Positions 16,101 through 23,588 of a stretch of DNA of 64,000 nucleotides are shown here, piece after piece; within the stretch, counting starts at the first letter, position 1, and every line of letters starts with the position of its first letter. The stretch is from Flavipsychrobacter sp. (lineage in GTDB: Bacteria > Bacteroidota > Bacteroidia > Chitinophagales > Chitinophagaceae). The DNA lies in assembly GCA_017849575.1 (NCBI GenBank), contig JAFIGV010000024.1, positions 62,001-126,000 on the forward strand. The letters are read 5' to 3'. Under the pieces are notes generated by a model. The model was not told where the DNA came from and searched no databases. It saw nothing but the letters and a program-made list of their open reading frames with translations. A program made the position numbers and the translations under genes.

Positions 16101-17281
16101 TGCCCTTTTGAAAGCTTGTCATTTTTGGCAACGGAAACAAGTTGATTTATCTTTTCTTTTTCCTGATCAATGGTTAACTGGCTCTCATCCATCCGATCGT
16201 TAAGCTCCTTTTGCAATTCCTCCGCGCTTGATAAACTATCACCAAACAAAGCAATACCTGTAGCAAGAGCCACAACAGAACTTATCACCAGCGCATATGG
16301 GTTAGCGGAAACCGCAAGGTTTAACGCGATCTGTGCGTCTTTTGCTGTTTGTATTCCTTTTGCAAGCTCAAACCAGGCTTTGATATTACCGGCTGTTGTC
16401 ACCAACTTTTCTGCAACAGACGTAGCGATTATGGCTGCCTTATATGAGCCGTAGGTAGCAATCAGAACTGCAAGGACTTTACCTACATCCTCGTAATGAT
16501 CCACTAGACTAGCGACAACTCCTATGCTGTCTGAGAGCACTCCCTCGCTCTTCTGACCAAGCTCATTGAACATTCGATTCCATGAATCTTCCAGATTTGA
16601 TATTTGGCCGGTAAGAGTCTTAGATATGGCAGCTGTAGAACCTGTTACCCCCTCCAAATCGCCTAGGGAAATAAGATATGCCTTTATTCCCTCGGAAGTG
16701 AATGCGACTTGCCTTTCAACACCTTTGAAAGTGAAAGCAACCTGATCACCTGACTTGCTCGCCCTAATACCAAACTCCTTCAAGCGTTCGAACTCACCAG
16801 TTTGAGCGTCGATTATTGCCTCCGCTAGTTGATCAAAACCTTTACCGGTGCTTGCAGCTAGATCGCCCAGTTTTGTAAGCTCACTCGATGTTGGGATAAT
16901 CCCCTGATTTACGAGCTTAATATATGCGCCAGTAATTTCATTGAGTTGGAAGGGTGTTCTAGCAGCGTAGTCCTGAATCATTCCCAATGCGGACTTAGCT
17001 AGATCATTACTTCCTAACGTATTCGTTAGTACAGCCTCAAACTTCTGGTATTCCCCTCGGACTCGAATCATAGTTTCAATGAAACCTTTTGCGGCTGCAG
17101 CGCTAAAGACTCCACCAATAACGGCGCCTACCTTACTAAAGCTCGCCTCCATTTGTTTTGATTCTCGCTCTATCGCTCCTCGGAGTCCGCGTATTTCGTT
17201 CTCCATCCGCTTGCTTGCCTGCGCAAAGTTTTTCGTATTGATCACCGCCTCAAAACTGATCGGTCCACCTTGGTTATTCAT
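13133..17281 (-). CDS. Phage tail tape measure protein
   Basis: A 1382-aa protein with the TP901-type tape measure core in its first 350 residues: MIQDYAARTPFQLNEITGAY, then IDAQTGEFERLKEFGI and ISNLEDSWNRMFNELGQ. Hydrophobic segments follow (VLAVLIATYGSYKAAII, about residues 270-300), then long coiled-coil stretches rich in Glu, Lys and Ala. In phages it sets tail length and passes into the host with the DNA. At about 1.5 angstrom per residue it would suit a tail of roughly 200 nm (rule of thumb). Upstream genes end 58 bp before it. No tail-tip genes follow, which is abnormal for a complete siphophage. Confidence 0.9.
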   Translation of the reverse strand: MNNQGGPISFEAVINTKNFAQASKRMENEIRGLRGAIERESKQMEASFSKVGAVIGGVFSAAAAKGFIETMIRVRGEYQKFEAVLTNTLGSNDLAKSALGMIQDYAARTPFQLNEITGAYIKLVNQGIIPTSSELTKLGDLAASTGKGFDQLAEAIIDAQTGEFERLKEFGIRASKSGDQVAFTFKGVERQVAFTSEGIKAYLISLGDLEGVTGSTAAISKTLTGQISNLEDSWNRMFNELGQKSEGVLSDSIGVVASLVDHYEDVGKVLAVLIATYGSYKAAIIATSVAEKLVTTAGNIKAWFELAKGIQTAKDAQIALNLAVSANPYALVISSVVALATGIALFGDSLSSAEELQKELNDRMDESQLTIDQEKEKINQLVSVAKNDKLSKGQRLEAINKLNAVAPEYLNGISLETINTKQATDAINEYILALDRKLKVQALTDQKLENLKKLNALNSGEQEKIDEALGTSAIGKIWRKFTGTLTGGGNPILGETLQIAQDANDARTQIIKQNEQLDADIKKTLEDQAKTVEKGGAKVVIKNKEYYQGLLEAEQKAKNILDISSGQGQKQLAEHNKKIAELQRTLSAYDDPKSGSKSITEKLFPEGSIAEFDRRISRVKKQLEELPVVGNEAKISSLNQQLLTLSKSRADAEKLVNIKSIDEELEYRRQAYHEYEQALDNEPFMGAANRLYAGLLMEGKSYADFLQNKLVPLKKEFAETGTLSTSEMYRATILQKEYNNAVGNTTPLETFRQRLDESKESASSLAEYVQKLEEELQKLEGDNSAGANAKRKDITERIVGSKTELKKLFADFITETNAFLNKRKQIEEHAQNLSYQARQKFTGKELDQQLEAIQDQKNKEMEAAVDAEAEKVELYAKTSASVKTFYMSQLDAYIATLEEEMAKYKEATEVKIALEKKLAEARSDKLAATLNDVTDFASAITSSFSNATIEISKYFKVTFAQLTGLGSNISTALKGLKKGASSQDKIAAGAAIGDAVSTIIVTARNALLKDSDFENALTDQEKAAQKVYDGLEGINLLLERQISLVDELYGSNKWTKSTEAIRKLREEQEKLLGSIQKDGLKFIESSQDYFVDPVFGTKLPTDNDYFRIKTEILTAGQVLKNAKIELGGIDTSQLKTLDDALALLAEIKRQGGTIDGKEITKTSLDAFEYRVEEWKKYMEEEKQLTDAQNEYFTATTRDSIADAIVDGFMHGKRSAQDFASDFESMMQKALVNSFKARIQDQLLNQFYERFAYLAGPESDMILTPDEMQELQDLFSKNIENAAVLWQQIEEITGKKLAELTGQGDALQGAIKGVSEDTASIISGQMNAIRINQAETQAIIRQQLLHLSEIAGNTRYNHYLESIDNSLKRLSSQNGLRDLGISQ

Positions 17282-17339
17282 CGCTGTGTAATTAATGCGT
17301 TAGTAAAAGTCGTGTTTAAAAAATGGTGGAGCCAACCGC

Positions 17340-17669
17340 CTATTTGAATACAAATAAGTGAGCTTTTGTGTTGCCGTTTTCGTCTTCAAAAATCCTATGC
17401 GGAAAGAAACCCTGACGGCTACCAATTTCACGAACCGCGTCCATAAACTCGTCACACCCCATAGCCTCGGTAATACTTTCAAAGCCGTTTGCCCTCGCGT
17501 ACTGATCGGCGTTGATCCATATTTGGTTACTGACCTTATTGTGAACGAAGGTGATTCTTACACCATTCAAGTGGTATTTACCCCCAACCATCTCATTGTT
17601 GTCAAGCATCACCGTTATCGGATCGTCATGTTCTTCTCTAAAAAGGAAGTCAAGAATTTCTGTATTCAT
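17340..17669 (-). CDS. BRO-like small phage protein, paralogue 1
   Basis: A 109-aa protein starting at an ATG that overlaps the TGA of the preceding gene (TGATG at 17667-17671); the TTG three bases earlier is less likely. Its second half (IWINADQYARANGFESITEA, then MDAVREIG, then FFPHRIF) aligns with the protein at 18112-18450 (IEFNADDLAVALGFEDAQDA). The NAD-x-x-A-x-x-x-GFE pattern recalls the BRO-N/KilA-type fold of phage antirepressors. It lies directly before the tape measure gene, the usual place of tail assembly chaperones, so that role is also possible. Confidence 0.55.
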   Translation of the reverse strand: MNTEILDFLFREEHDDPITVMLDNNEMVGGKYHLNGVRITFVHNKVSNQIWINADQYARANGFESITEAMGCDEFMDAVREIGSRQGFFPHRIFEDENGNTKAHLFVFK

Positions 17670-18115
17670 CAATCCATTTTTTTTATGTTCCGCTGAAGGG
17701 CTCTTAGCATTTTAGGTAGTTCTCTTTCGGCTAGCATCTCCGCAGACGTAAGTACGTTATATCCTCTTGCCTCAACATGTGCGGCGTAATTCATGCCTGC
17801 CACAACTATGAGCGCATAGCCCTTCCCGTATTTACTCGAAACCTTACTGAGTACTTGCTCGCCGGCATTGGCACCCTCTTGCCCGCCTGAAAAGCCGGAA
17901 TAGCTTATTCGGTGACCGTCGAGTAGAATAACATATCCCATCGAACTTGTGAGATTTCCTGTTTGGTCCGTGTACGTGTGATTGCTCCGAGCCTCCGTTA
18001 GGCATTGCTCCCCAAGGAAGGACAGTCGCCTGACCATCTGCTGATGGATAGCCTGCAGCCGGCGTTCTACCTCGTCTCGGAACTCGTTCATGGTAAATGT
18101 GGCCCGGATCTTCAT
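17669..18115 (-). CDS. HK97-gp10-like head-tail joining / tail completion protein
   Basis: I place the start at the ATG of 18115, which overlaps the upstream TGA in an ATGA junction, giving 148 aa (MKIRATFTMNEF...). An N-terminal helix (about 1-40) is followed by a beta-rich domain. TYTDQTGNLTSSMGYVI and the region ending MNYAAHVEARGYNVLTSAE fit the gp10-like family of neck proteins, where YAxxVExRG and TGxLxxS patterns recur. It sits between the two BRO-like paralogues, coupled to both. It is the only connector-type protein recognised in the element. Confidence 0.65.
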   Translation of the reverse strand: MKIRATFTMNEFRDEVERRLQAIHQQMVRRLSFLGEQCLTEARSNHTYTDQTGNLTSSMGYVILLDGHRISYSGFSGGQEGANAGEQVLSKVSSKYGKGYALIVVAGMNYAAHVEARGYNVLTSAEMLAERELPKMLRALQRNIKKMD

Positions 18116-18450
18116 GCCCTTTGCTTTGTAGGTGTGACAACAAGATTCCAAGATGTAAGACCATCCTCGTTAAAAAACTGGCGAAGTGGAAATGCCCCGG
18201 TTTGGCTTTGCAGACCATTCACAAAATCAATGAACCGATCGTCGCACATCGCATCTTGTGCGTCTTCAAAGCCGAGTGCAACTGCCAAATCATCAGCGTT
18301 GAACTCAATACTTTTAATCACGCGGTCTACCACCACCCGGACTGGCATGCCGGCAATGGTGCATACGGCAACCAGCAGGTTCACCGTCTCGTCGATGATA
18401 ATAATTTCTTTGGGCTTGATATCTAAGCTCTCGTGGGTGTTAGTCTCCAT
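18112..18450 (-). CDS. BRO-like small phage protein, paralogue 2
   Basis: A 112-aa protein from ATG 18450 (a TTG at 18459 is the alternative). Its N-terminal third is beta-rich (KEIIIIDETVNLLVAVCTIA). The C-terminal 55 residues (IEFNADDLAVALGFEDAQDA, then RFIDFVNGL, then GAFPLRQFF) match the gene at 17340-17669. The ADDLAVALGF stretch resembles the helix of BRO-N domains. The two paralogues bracket the gp10-like gene in overlapping reading frames. A regulatory or chaperone function is inferred only from resemblance and position. Confidence 0.55.
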   Translation of the reverse strand: METNTHESLDIKPKEIIIIDETVNLLVAVCTIAGMPVRVVVDRVIKSIEFNADDLAVALGFEDAQDAMCDDRFIDFVNGLQSQTGAFPLRQFFNEDGLTSWNLVVTPTKQRA

Positions 18451-18505
18451 CTTACTCAAACTCTGAATTATAGATATTGTATTTTAGCTATGAAAAAGGG
18501 TAATA

Positions 18506-18523
18506 GGTTGCAATATGGGTAGC
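18506..18523 (-). repeat. Third copy of the arm-type motif
   Basis: On the minus strand this reads GCTACCCATATTGCAACC, matching the left arm site in 16 of 18 positions. It lies in the short gap between the 211-aa gene and the BRO-like gene at 18450, inside the morphogenesis operon and in the opposite orientation to the two terminal copies. It might be a binding site of an element-encoded regulator rather than of the integrase. Confidence 0.45.
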
Positions 18524-18526
18524 GGA

Positions 18527-19162
18527 TTATTGCGCAACCGCCCACTCAAGATCAAGTTCAATAACCTTAACTCGACCTGTATTTATATCGGTTTCGAATA
18601 TATTTCCTTCTACATTAGGCTTCCATTTGGTGGATCCTGTTCTCAGGAAGTCAACATATTCTGAAAGCGCTTTTAAAGCTTTCTGTTGCAGCTTATACGC
18701 CTCTAACCCTCGATCACTTTCCGCATAGACAGACTCAATTTCTTCAATCTCCCTCAATGCCGCAGAGCTGATGACCGGCTCCCCGTTCTCCCACTGGATT
18801 AAGTGTAGTTGATCTGAATGGTCTGTTATTGAGACTGAATTTTTTATTCCAGCCACTTGGCGGAGTACGTCAAGAAGGACAATTTCTTTCGCCTGTAGGG
18901 CACCGTCAATAATGCTATCAAGCGAGATATTAGCCTTTCGCATTTGATCTTTTACAAGTGCTTGATAGCGCTCCCTCGCTATGACACCGCTGGAAAAGAG
19001 AAGGTCGGTGTACGCCTCATTCGTAACCTTGCCAATTTGCAACTTCTCGAACGTTACCGCCATTTCGCGGAGCACAGGTAACCTTCTTTGAAGCGCTTGC
19101 TTCCGATGGCTTATAGATAAATCCCGACGAAAAAGGATCACCTTTTTGCTTGTATTTTCCAC
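18527..19162 (-). CDS. Hypothetical phage protein (211 aa)
   Basis: Helical protein of unknown family. The longest frame starts at 19282, but that would overlap the 3' end of the preceding gene by about 100 bp; the GTG at 19162, just after that gene's stop, is a better start. It contains charged helices (LPVLREMAVTFEKLQIGKV; MRKANISLDSIIDGALQAKE) and a C-terminal segment rich in beta strands. It is too short for a portal or major capsid protein. Position between a scaffold-like protein and the connector genes suggests a structural or assembly role. Confidence 0.6.
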   Translation of the reverse strand: MENTSKKVILFRRDLSISHRKQALQRRLPVLREMAVTFEKLQIGKVTNEAYTDLLFSSGVIARERYQALVKDQMRKANISLDSIIDGALQAKEIVLLDVLRQVAGIKNSVSITDHSDQLHLIQWENGEPVISSAALREIEEIESVYAESDRGLEAYKLQQKALKALSEYVDFLRTGSTKWKPNVEGNIFETDINTGRVKVIELDLEWAVAQ

Positions 19163-19181
19163 TTGCTTATTTTTTTGTGAA

Positions 19182-19604
19182 TTAAATATGTGTAGGGGGT
19201 ATGTGCTTACCAGTTTCAATGTCTTTCGCCCAGCTTGAAATATCTTGTTGACTTTTAGCGCCCGCAGGCGCATTTCCGCCAATCGATGGCTTTCCCATCG
19301 AAGCAGGTGATTGCTCGCCCGGCTCTTTGGCGAATTCGCTTAAGTCCGTCGATGTTTCATCCAGATAGGCTTCGAAGTCATCATCAGTATCGAATTTCAT
19401 TCGACTGAAGTCCTTTAGAGCCTTTTGGCGCAACTTTTCAGGAACATCCTTTAACTTTTCTTCCAGCATTTGTCTGCGAGTACCGCTGGTAGAGCTTTTC
19501 AACGCATCAATACGTTGCTCAAGTTGTTTGTTGGACTCTATTAATTCTTCTGCCCACTTTGGAATTTGGTCGCTCATTTCAGTATTCTTTTTAGATTTTT
19601 TCAT
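19182..19604 (-). CDS. Acidic coiled-coil protein, scaffold-like (uncertain)
   Basis: A 140-aa protein with an N-terminal coiled coil (ELIESNKQLEQRIDALKSS), a middle acidic part (KFDTDDDFEAYLDETSTD) and a Gly/Pro/Ser-rich, probably disordered tail. This architecture is common among phage scaffolding proteins, but there is no major capsid gene next to it. An internal ATG (19577, MSDQIPKW) is an alternative start. The scaffold suggestion rests on composition and neighbourhood only. Confidence 0.5.
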   Translation of the reverse strand: MKKSKKNTEMSDQIPKWAEELIESNKQLEQRIDALKSSTSGTRRQMLEEKLKDVPEKLRQKALKDFSRMKFDTDDDFEAYLDETSTDLSEFAKEPGEQSPASMGKPSIGGNAPAGAKSQQDISSWAKDIETGKHIPPTHI

Positions 19605-19715
19605 TTATTCGGGATTACTTCCCGATTTACATCACATTTATAAACTGTCATTCAAGCACTTACATTTTCCACTCACTGTTAGGGGGCAAAATGCGGCGCA
19701 ACCCGGTTCCAAAAC

Positions 19716-20003
19716 CTAGGTATTGGCAATGTTTTCTTCTGACTCTATAACGCTAGCTTCCACTAACAGGCTAGCGAACGATACATCCATTGCCCCATCA
19801 TATTTTACCGGGATAGCATACTTCAGAAGCTTCTCAAGCAGGTTGAGACGGTCCTTTGGAGATAGCTTTTTAAAGTCCTTCTCGAGAGTGTCTACATTAT
19901 GCTCAAGAAAGTCTTTGATGAACAGCCTCAGGTCCGTGGTAGCTCTGTTTTTGCTACCCTTCGGGCGTCCTTTGGGATTATTCACCGTTCCAGGCTTAGG
20001 CAT
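19716..20003 (-). CDS. GRPKGS-motif protein (DUF5681-like), possible small-terminase-like DNA binder
   Basis: A 95-aa protein whose N-terminus, NNPKGRPKGSKNRATTDL, is the basic GRPKGSKN motif seen in DUF5681-type proteins and in some terminase small-subunit-like proteins of Bacteroidota phages and islands. The remainder is two amphipathic helices with an acidic tail. It stands at the start of the morphogenesis set, where a small terminase would be expected. No large terminase ATPase follows it, so packaging function is unproved. Confidence 0.6.
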   Translation of the reverse strand: MPKPGTVNNPKGRPKGSKNRATTDLRLFIKDFLEHNVDTLEKDFKKLSPKDRLNLLEKLLKYAIPVKYDGAMDVSFASLLVEASVIESEENIANT

Positions 20004-20034
20004 ATTTATTTTTTATCCGGTTGTTTAATAAATT

Positions 20035-20343
20035 CTACTTGCTCAAGATGATCGACCGCTCCCTGCATGCATTCGCGCATTGTTGACACTTATCGAACGG
20101 CAAAATGGCAATCTGGCTAATTACCCCGCTGAATGATCTCCGCCAGGCAACTCCCCAATCAGTTGAGCGATAAAGCAGGAATCCGGAGCGATAGTCACTG
20201 AGACGAAAGCGCAATGTTTCCGATTGTATGAAAGAAATCCTTTCCGCTTCCGTCATTTCTAAGAATTCGCTTTTTGTCGTCATATAACGATGATAGGAAA
20301 TACCGCTAAGGGAAATTTCCCCTTTATTTGAGGTGTTACTCAA
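20035..20343 (-). CDS. Hypothetical protein of the element (102 aa)
   Basis: Family not recognised. A cysteine-containing C-terminus (KCQQCANACRER) could bind metal, and the centre is mixed alpha/beta (LRFRLSDYRSGFLLYR). It overlaps the end of the preceding 61-aa gene by eight bases and belongs to the minus-strand transcript running from the replication genes to the morphogenesis genes. Confidence 0.5.
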   Translation of the reverse strand: MSNTSNKGEISLSGISYHRYMTTKSEFLEMTEAERISFIQSETLRFRLSDYRSGFLLYRSTDWGVAWRRSFSGVISQIAILPFDKCQQCANACRERSIILSK

Positions 20344-20521
20344 TTTCTGTTAGCCTCTTAAAAAGTAGGATAGACCGCCAGTCCTCTTCAGTTAGCTTCC
20401 GCACCCATCTTTTGACCACAAAATCAAATGCTGTTGCAGTGAGCACTACAGTGTAGACACACAATTGTTTTTCCTTTGCCCCCAGGTAAGCGCTTTGCTT
20501 ATTTTTTCTCTTCGGTTTCAT
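20336..20521 (-). CDS. Hypothetical small basic protein (61 aa)
   Basis: A short basic N-terminus (MKPKRKNKQSAYLG) is followed by a hydrophobic strand and a charged helix ending in LLFKRLTEIE. It starts six bases after the primase/ATPase gene stops and overlaps the next gene by eight bases, so it is probably translated as part of the same operon. No family is recognised. Confidence 0.45.
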   Translation of the reverse strand: MKPKRKNKQSAYLGAKEKQLCVYTVVLTATAFDFVVKRWVRKLTEEDWRSILLFKRLTEIE

Positions 20522-20526
20522 AGTTC

Positions 20527-22368
20527 TCAGAAGGGGGCTTCCTCAAATCTTTTCGGCTGATAATTTGAGACTGGCTTTGCAAAGCATAAATCGTTGCCCG
20601 CAAGTATCCGACTCATGTAGTCGTTGCCGTCTACCTCGTATCGGCGCCTCATGCGTATGTATTCCAATGTCATCACGCCCGGGCGTCCGACGCTTTTTTG
20701 ATTTCTTATTTTCTTTGAATGGAATTCACAAACCGGGTTATTCGGATCTGTTTGCCTGAATGGGCGGTGGTAAACCAATATGTTGTCGAGCTTATTATTC
20801 CACATTGCGCCGTCACTGATATCGAATATATCCGGGCACTTGTAGTTACCGTTTGCGTCTTTATCCATCTGCTTTGGATGCATGATGATGTTAAAGTAGA
20901 CGTTGTTCACCTTTGCAAACCTGGCGAAGTCGCCAAGAACTGTTTCCAGGTACTTATCACTTCTGCCGCCTGCTTTTCCGTAGTCATGGGTCAACTGATT
21001 AAACGGATCAATGTTTACTCCCGAGACTTTCTCTTTTATTATCAGCTCTAGGAAGCGCTCCTTTACATATTGTGGTGACGGGCTCAGGTCTTCCGGTGAC
21101 AGATAGAAAAAGTGGGAGGACACGAAGTCGTATGCGTTATCCCACACTTGTATAGGCGGTCTGCTAGGATTATTCGGGGTACAATCGCAACCTAGAAGCA
21201 TTTCCACCAGATCGAAATAATAATCTTCTGATAAATCTTCTGGGCTAAATGAAGCGAACTTCTCCCCATAAAGCAGTACACGCATTAGGAGGTACCATTT
21301 GAAGAACGTGCTCTTCCCATAGTTTCCTATACCTGCTAGCCCGGTAAGTTCTCCGCGCTTGGATTTAAAAAGCTTATCCAGTTCCTGAATACCAATACCC
21401 AAGACGCGTAGGTGACCAGATGAGTAAATGGACCTAGCCGTGTTCTTTACGTCGCTGCCATATATTACGTCCCTTGGCTTTGTTTCGGCGTCATACGTGG
21501 CAGCGCTTTGATCAATTTCAACTTCCCGTCGTGTTACTTTATCGATAAATCGACCTCGGTCAAACGAGGCAGACCCGTAGCTATTTTTGTTGTTCCGGTA
21601 TGCGCTTTTTATTGCTTTGCCGCATTCAGCGGTTGTAAAGTCGTTTCCAGTGGCGCACTCAGAGAGTATTAGGGATTCTGCTACTGTTTCATCTATCCCA
21701 AACCTGCAGCAGGCGCCCGCCAGTTTAAAGACGAAAGTGTTTCGTTCTCCTTTTGCAAACGCGTTACCCTTGTTGTGTATCCAGGTCAGCAAACGTTTGA
21801 AGTTTTCCCTGTCATCGGTAATTGTTTCATTGAATTCTATTCTTTCGCTTTGTATGATCTTGGTGAATACCTCTGCCCGCTCGTTCACATAAATGTGTTC
21901 ATCAAAACTTTCATAACACACCCGTGAAGGGTTGATGCCTGATCGATCAGCATCAGGAAATATCTCCCGCAGTGCTGCGAAATGCTCCCGGTGCTTCCTC
22001 CCGTCCGCAATCTTCACCAAGGCTTTCACGCCGTTTCCGCTGGGCGACACCCATGCGGCATAAATGAAAGGCACACTGCAGATGTTCCCCATGTATTCAC
22101 CAAGATCATTGACCTCATCAAAGTCAAGTACGAGGAAACCGCTATGCTCGATCAGCGTGGAATCCTTTCTCTCCGGGCCAAACTTTCCGCTAAAGCATAC
22201 CGCCGGAAGCCTTGTTTTTAAGCTGCTTCTTTTTTCCTTGTCTGTTGATGATCGTATCTGACCAACGATGGCTTTGCTGCGCCCATTCTTAATTCGGCTG
22301 AGCGCCTTTTCAATCGGTATGTATGCCGGTTGCTTCGAGTAGATATTTTCATAGATAGTAACAATCAT
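20527..22368 (-). CDS. Replication protein: BT4734-like N-terminal domain plus RecA-like ATPase
   Basis: A 613-aa protein. Residues 1-180 match the BT4734/VirE-type domain of Bacteroidota mobile elements (SGFLVLDFDEV and AAWVSPSGNGVKALV). A helical PriCT-like segment follows (about 190-270). The C-terminal half is a RecA/DnaB-type ATPase with Walker A GIGNYGKST (about 340-350) and a Walker B-like VSGVNIDPFNQL. It probably acts as primase-helicase or initiator for element replication. Its ATG overlaps the upstream gene's TGA (ATGA, 22365-22368). Confidence 0.8.
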   Translation of the reverse strand: MIVTIYENIYSKQPAYIPIEKALSRIKNGRSKAIVGQIRSSTDKEKRSSLKTRLPAVCFSGKFGPERKDSTLIEHSGFLVLDFDEVNDLGEYMGNICSVPFIYAAWVSPSGNGVKALVKIADGRKHREHFAALREIFPDADRSGINPSRVCYESFDEHIYVNERAEVFTKIIQSERIEFNETITDDRENFKRLLTWIHNKGNAFAKGERNTFVFKLAGACCRFGIDETVAESLILSECATGNDFTTAECGKAIKSAYRNNKNSYGSASFDRGRFIDKVTRREVEIDQSAATYDAETKPRDVIYGSDVKNTARSIYSSGHLRVLGIGIQELDKLFKSKRGELTGLAGIGNYGKSTFFKWYLLMRVLLYGEKFASFSPEDLSEDYYFDLVEMLLGCDCTPNNPSRPPIQVWDNAYDFVSSHFFYLSPEDLSPSPQYVKERFLELIIKEKVSGVNIDPFNQLTHDYGKAGGRSDKYLETVLGDFARFAKVNNVYFNIIMHPKQMDKDANGNYKCPDIFDISDGAMWNNKLDNILVYHRPFRQTDPNNPVCEFHSKKIRNQKSVGRPGVMTLEYIRMRRRYEVDGNDYMSRILAGNDLCFAKPVSNYQPKRFEEAPF

Positions 22369-23222
22369 GGTTTGGCGCTTTGCGATCTGTTGAAAAGGGC
22401 GAGTGCCTGATTGTATTCAACTTCGTTGAAGTAGTTTTTTCTATCTGGAATTGCTGGAACCACATTTTGAGTATCTGTCCGTTCTTCATTTTCTGGCTTG
22501 AACCAAACGCCAATCATCTTTTGTTTCCAGTTCTTTACTTGCTTTCCAAAAGAATCTTTCCAGCCGGCAGAAGAATAGTAGTCGAAAGCTCTTCGCGCAC
22601 TTTTCTCCGTGTAGCCTCTTTGCCTGAAGTAAAGAATTACCTCATCAATGGTAGGGGGGATATATACTCTATCTTTTCCTTTATTAACTATATTAGTTTT
22701 GTCCTTATCGCTGTCCCGCCGTTGTCCCGTTTGCTGTCCCGTTTGCTGTCCCGCGATTTCCGGCAAAACCAATACTGGCGCGGCTTTAAGTGTCTCGTTT
22801 GCTGTCTCGTTTGCTGTCCCGTTTTTTGGCTGTTTTTTTGAAACGCTGTCCCAAAGCGGGTTTGAGCGATTATACTCTTCATACTTTACCAGTCGAAGAA
22901 TTGTTATTCCGTTCTCGGATCTACGGGTTATTGTGCCGTCTTCCTCCAGAGTTGAAAGAAACCTAGCTACCTTGTTTTTATCCCATTGCCAAGCGGCGCC
23001 GAGGAAACGTACACTCGCTGGGAGTTCACCACGCCCCCATGTAACGGACTTGCCGTCTAAAATGTCTCTCGCCGCTTCGACATCCCACCGAGCAAGATGA
23101 ATTAGGGACAACAACGCCTCAAATTTTGAGAACGAGCGCTTCTCCCTGTAATACGGGTGCTGGAATATCTTCCTGGATAATGGGAGAAAGTTCCGGAGCC
23201 CGTCATCACGGACCGTATCCAT
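22365..23222 (-). CDS. Winged-helix replication initiation-like protein
   Basis: I choose the ATG at 23222, preceded by GGGAG at good spacing just after the excisionase stop; an upstream ATG at 23237 overlaps that gene. The 285-aa product has an N-terminal winged-helix region (FLPLSRKIFQHPYYR, then KVARFLSTLEEDGTITRR) typical of phage replication proteins. A low-complexity linker with the repeat GQQTGQQTGQ follows (coded by tandem copies of a TGTCCCGTTTGC-like unit near 22727-22825), and then a C-terminal DnaD/DnaB-loader-like helical region (ARRAFDYYSSAGWKDSFGK). Confidence 0.7.
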   Translation of the reverse strand: MDTVRDDGLRNFLPLSRKIFQHPYYREKRSFSKFEALLSLIHLARWDVEAARDILDGKSVTWGRGELPASVRFLGAAWQWDKNKVARFLSTLEEDGTITRRSENGITILRLVKYEEYNRSNPLWDSVSKKQPKNGTANETANETLKAAPVLVLPEIAGQQTGQQTGQRRDSDKDKTNIVNKGKDRVYIPPTIDEVILYFRQRGYTEKSARRAFDYYSSAGWKDSFGKQVKNWKQKMIGVWFKPENEERTDTQNVVPAIPDRKNYFNEVEYNQALALFNRSQSAKP

Positions 23223-23223
23223 C

Positions 23224-23520
23224 CTATTTACTCCCATTCGCTATCCAGCTTATCAATTCGCTTTTTAAAAAGTAAAGCTTCCTGCCGTCCGGGCGTTTAT
23301 GAAATGGTATTTCACCCCGGCTAGTCATCCCGTAAAGGGACTGTTTACTCATCCCCAGAACCTTCGCCGCGTCATCAATAGTGAGTATTTCTACCTGCTC
23401 TTGTGGTTTTGACGCCGTTAGAGTGTCCACCTTTTCAGTTAGGATGGTAATCTGTGAACATAGCTGGGAAACTAGATCCGGTAGGTCGTTGAATGTGGCT
23501 TTCTGCGCTGTCATTGTCAT
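23224..23520 (-). CDS. Excisionase-like helix-turn-helix protein
   Basis: From ATG 23520 the product has 98 aa. Residues about 45-98 form a MerR/excisionase-type winged HTH (ILTIDDAAKVLGMSKQSLYG, then GEIPFHKRPDGRKLYFLKS), preceded by a coiled-coil N-terminus. Such proteins bend DNA for excision or act as small regulators. The longer frame from 23538 would start inside the palindromic operator at 23529-23543 and is unlikely. It heads the transcript of the replication and morphogenesis genes. Confidence 0.75.
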   Translation of the reverse strand: MTMTAQKATFNDLPDLVSQLCSQITILTEKVDTLTASKPQEQVEILTIDDAAKVLGMSKQSLYGMTSRGEIPFHKRPDGRKLYFLKSELISWIANGSK

Positions 23521-23528
23521 ACTCTTGA

Positions 23529-23543
23529 TGTATAACAATTATA
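23529..23543. promoter_or_regulatory. Palindromic operator copy 1 (TGTATAACAATTATA)
   Basis: A near-perfect 13-bp palindrome (TATAAnTnTTATA type) just upstream of the excisionase gene. The identical 15-mer occurs at 24371-24385, upstream of the 241-aa gene. Two identical palindromes in front of two leftward genes, close to an XRE repressor gene, suggest repressor operators. The binding protein is inferred. Confidence 0.5.
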
Positions 23544-23588
23544 ACCTCGTAGCCCGGGGGAAATTTCCCCTTTTTTGTTTTATTAGTT

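Noticed and set aside
19163-19282. N-terminal extension of the 211-aa phage protein
   Set aside because: It would overlap the preceding coding gene by about 100 bp in another frame; a GTG right after that gene's stop is a simpler start.
22690-22830. Tandem TGTCCCGTTTGC-like repeats as a CRISPR or regulatory array
   Set aside because: The repeats are short, have no spacers and encode a low-complexity linker (GQQTGQQTGQ) of the replication protein.
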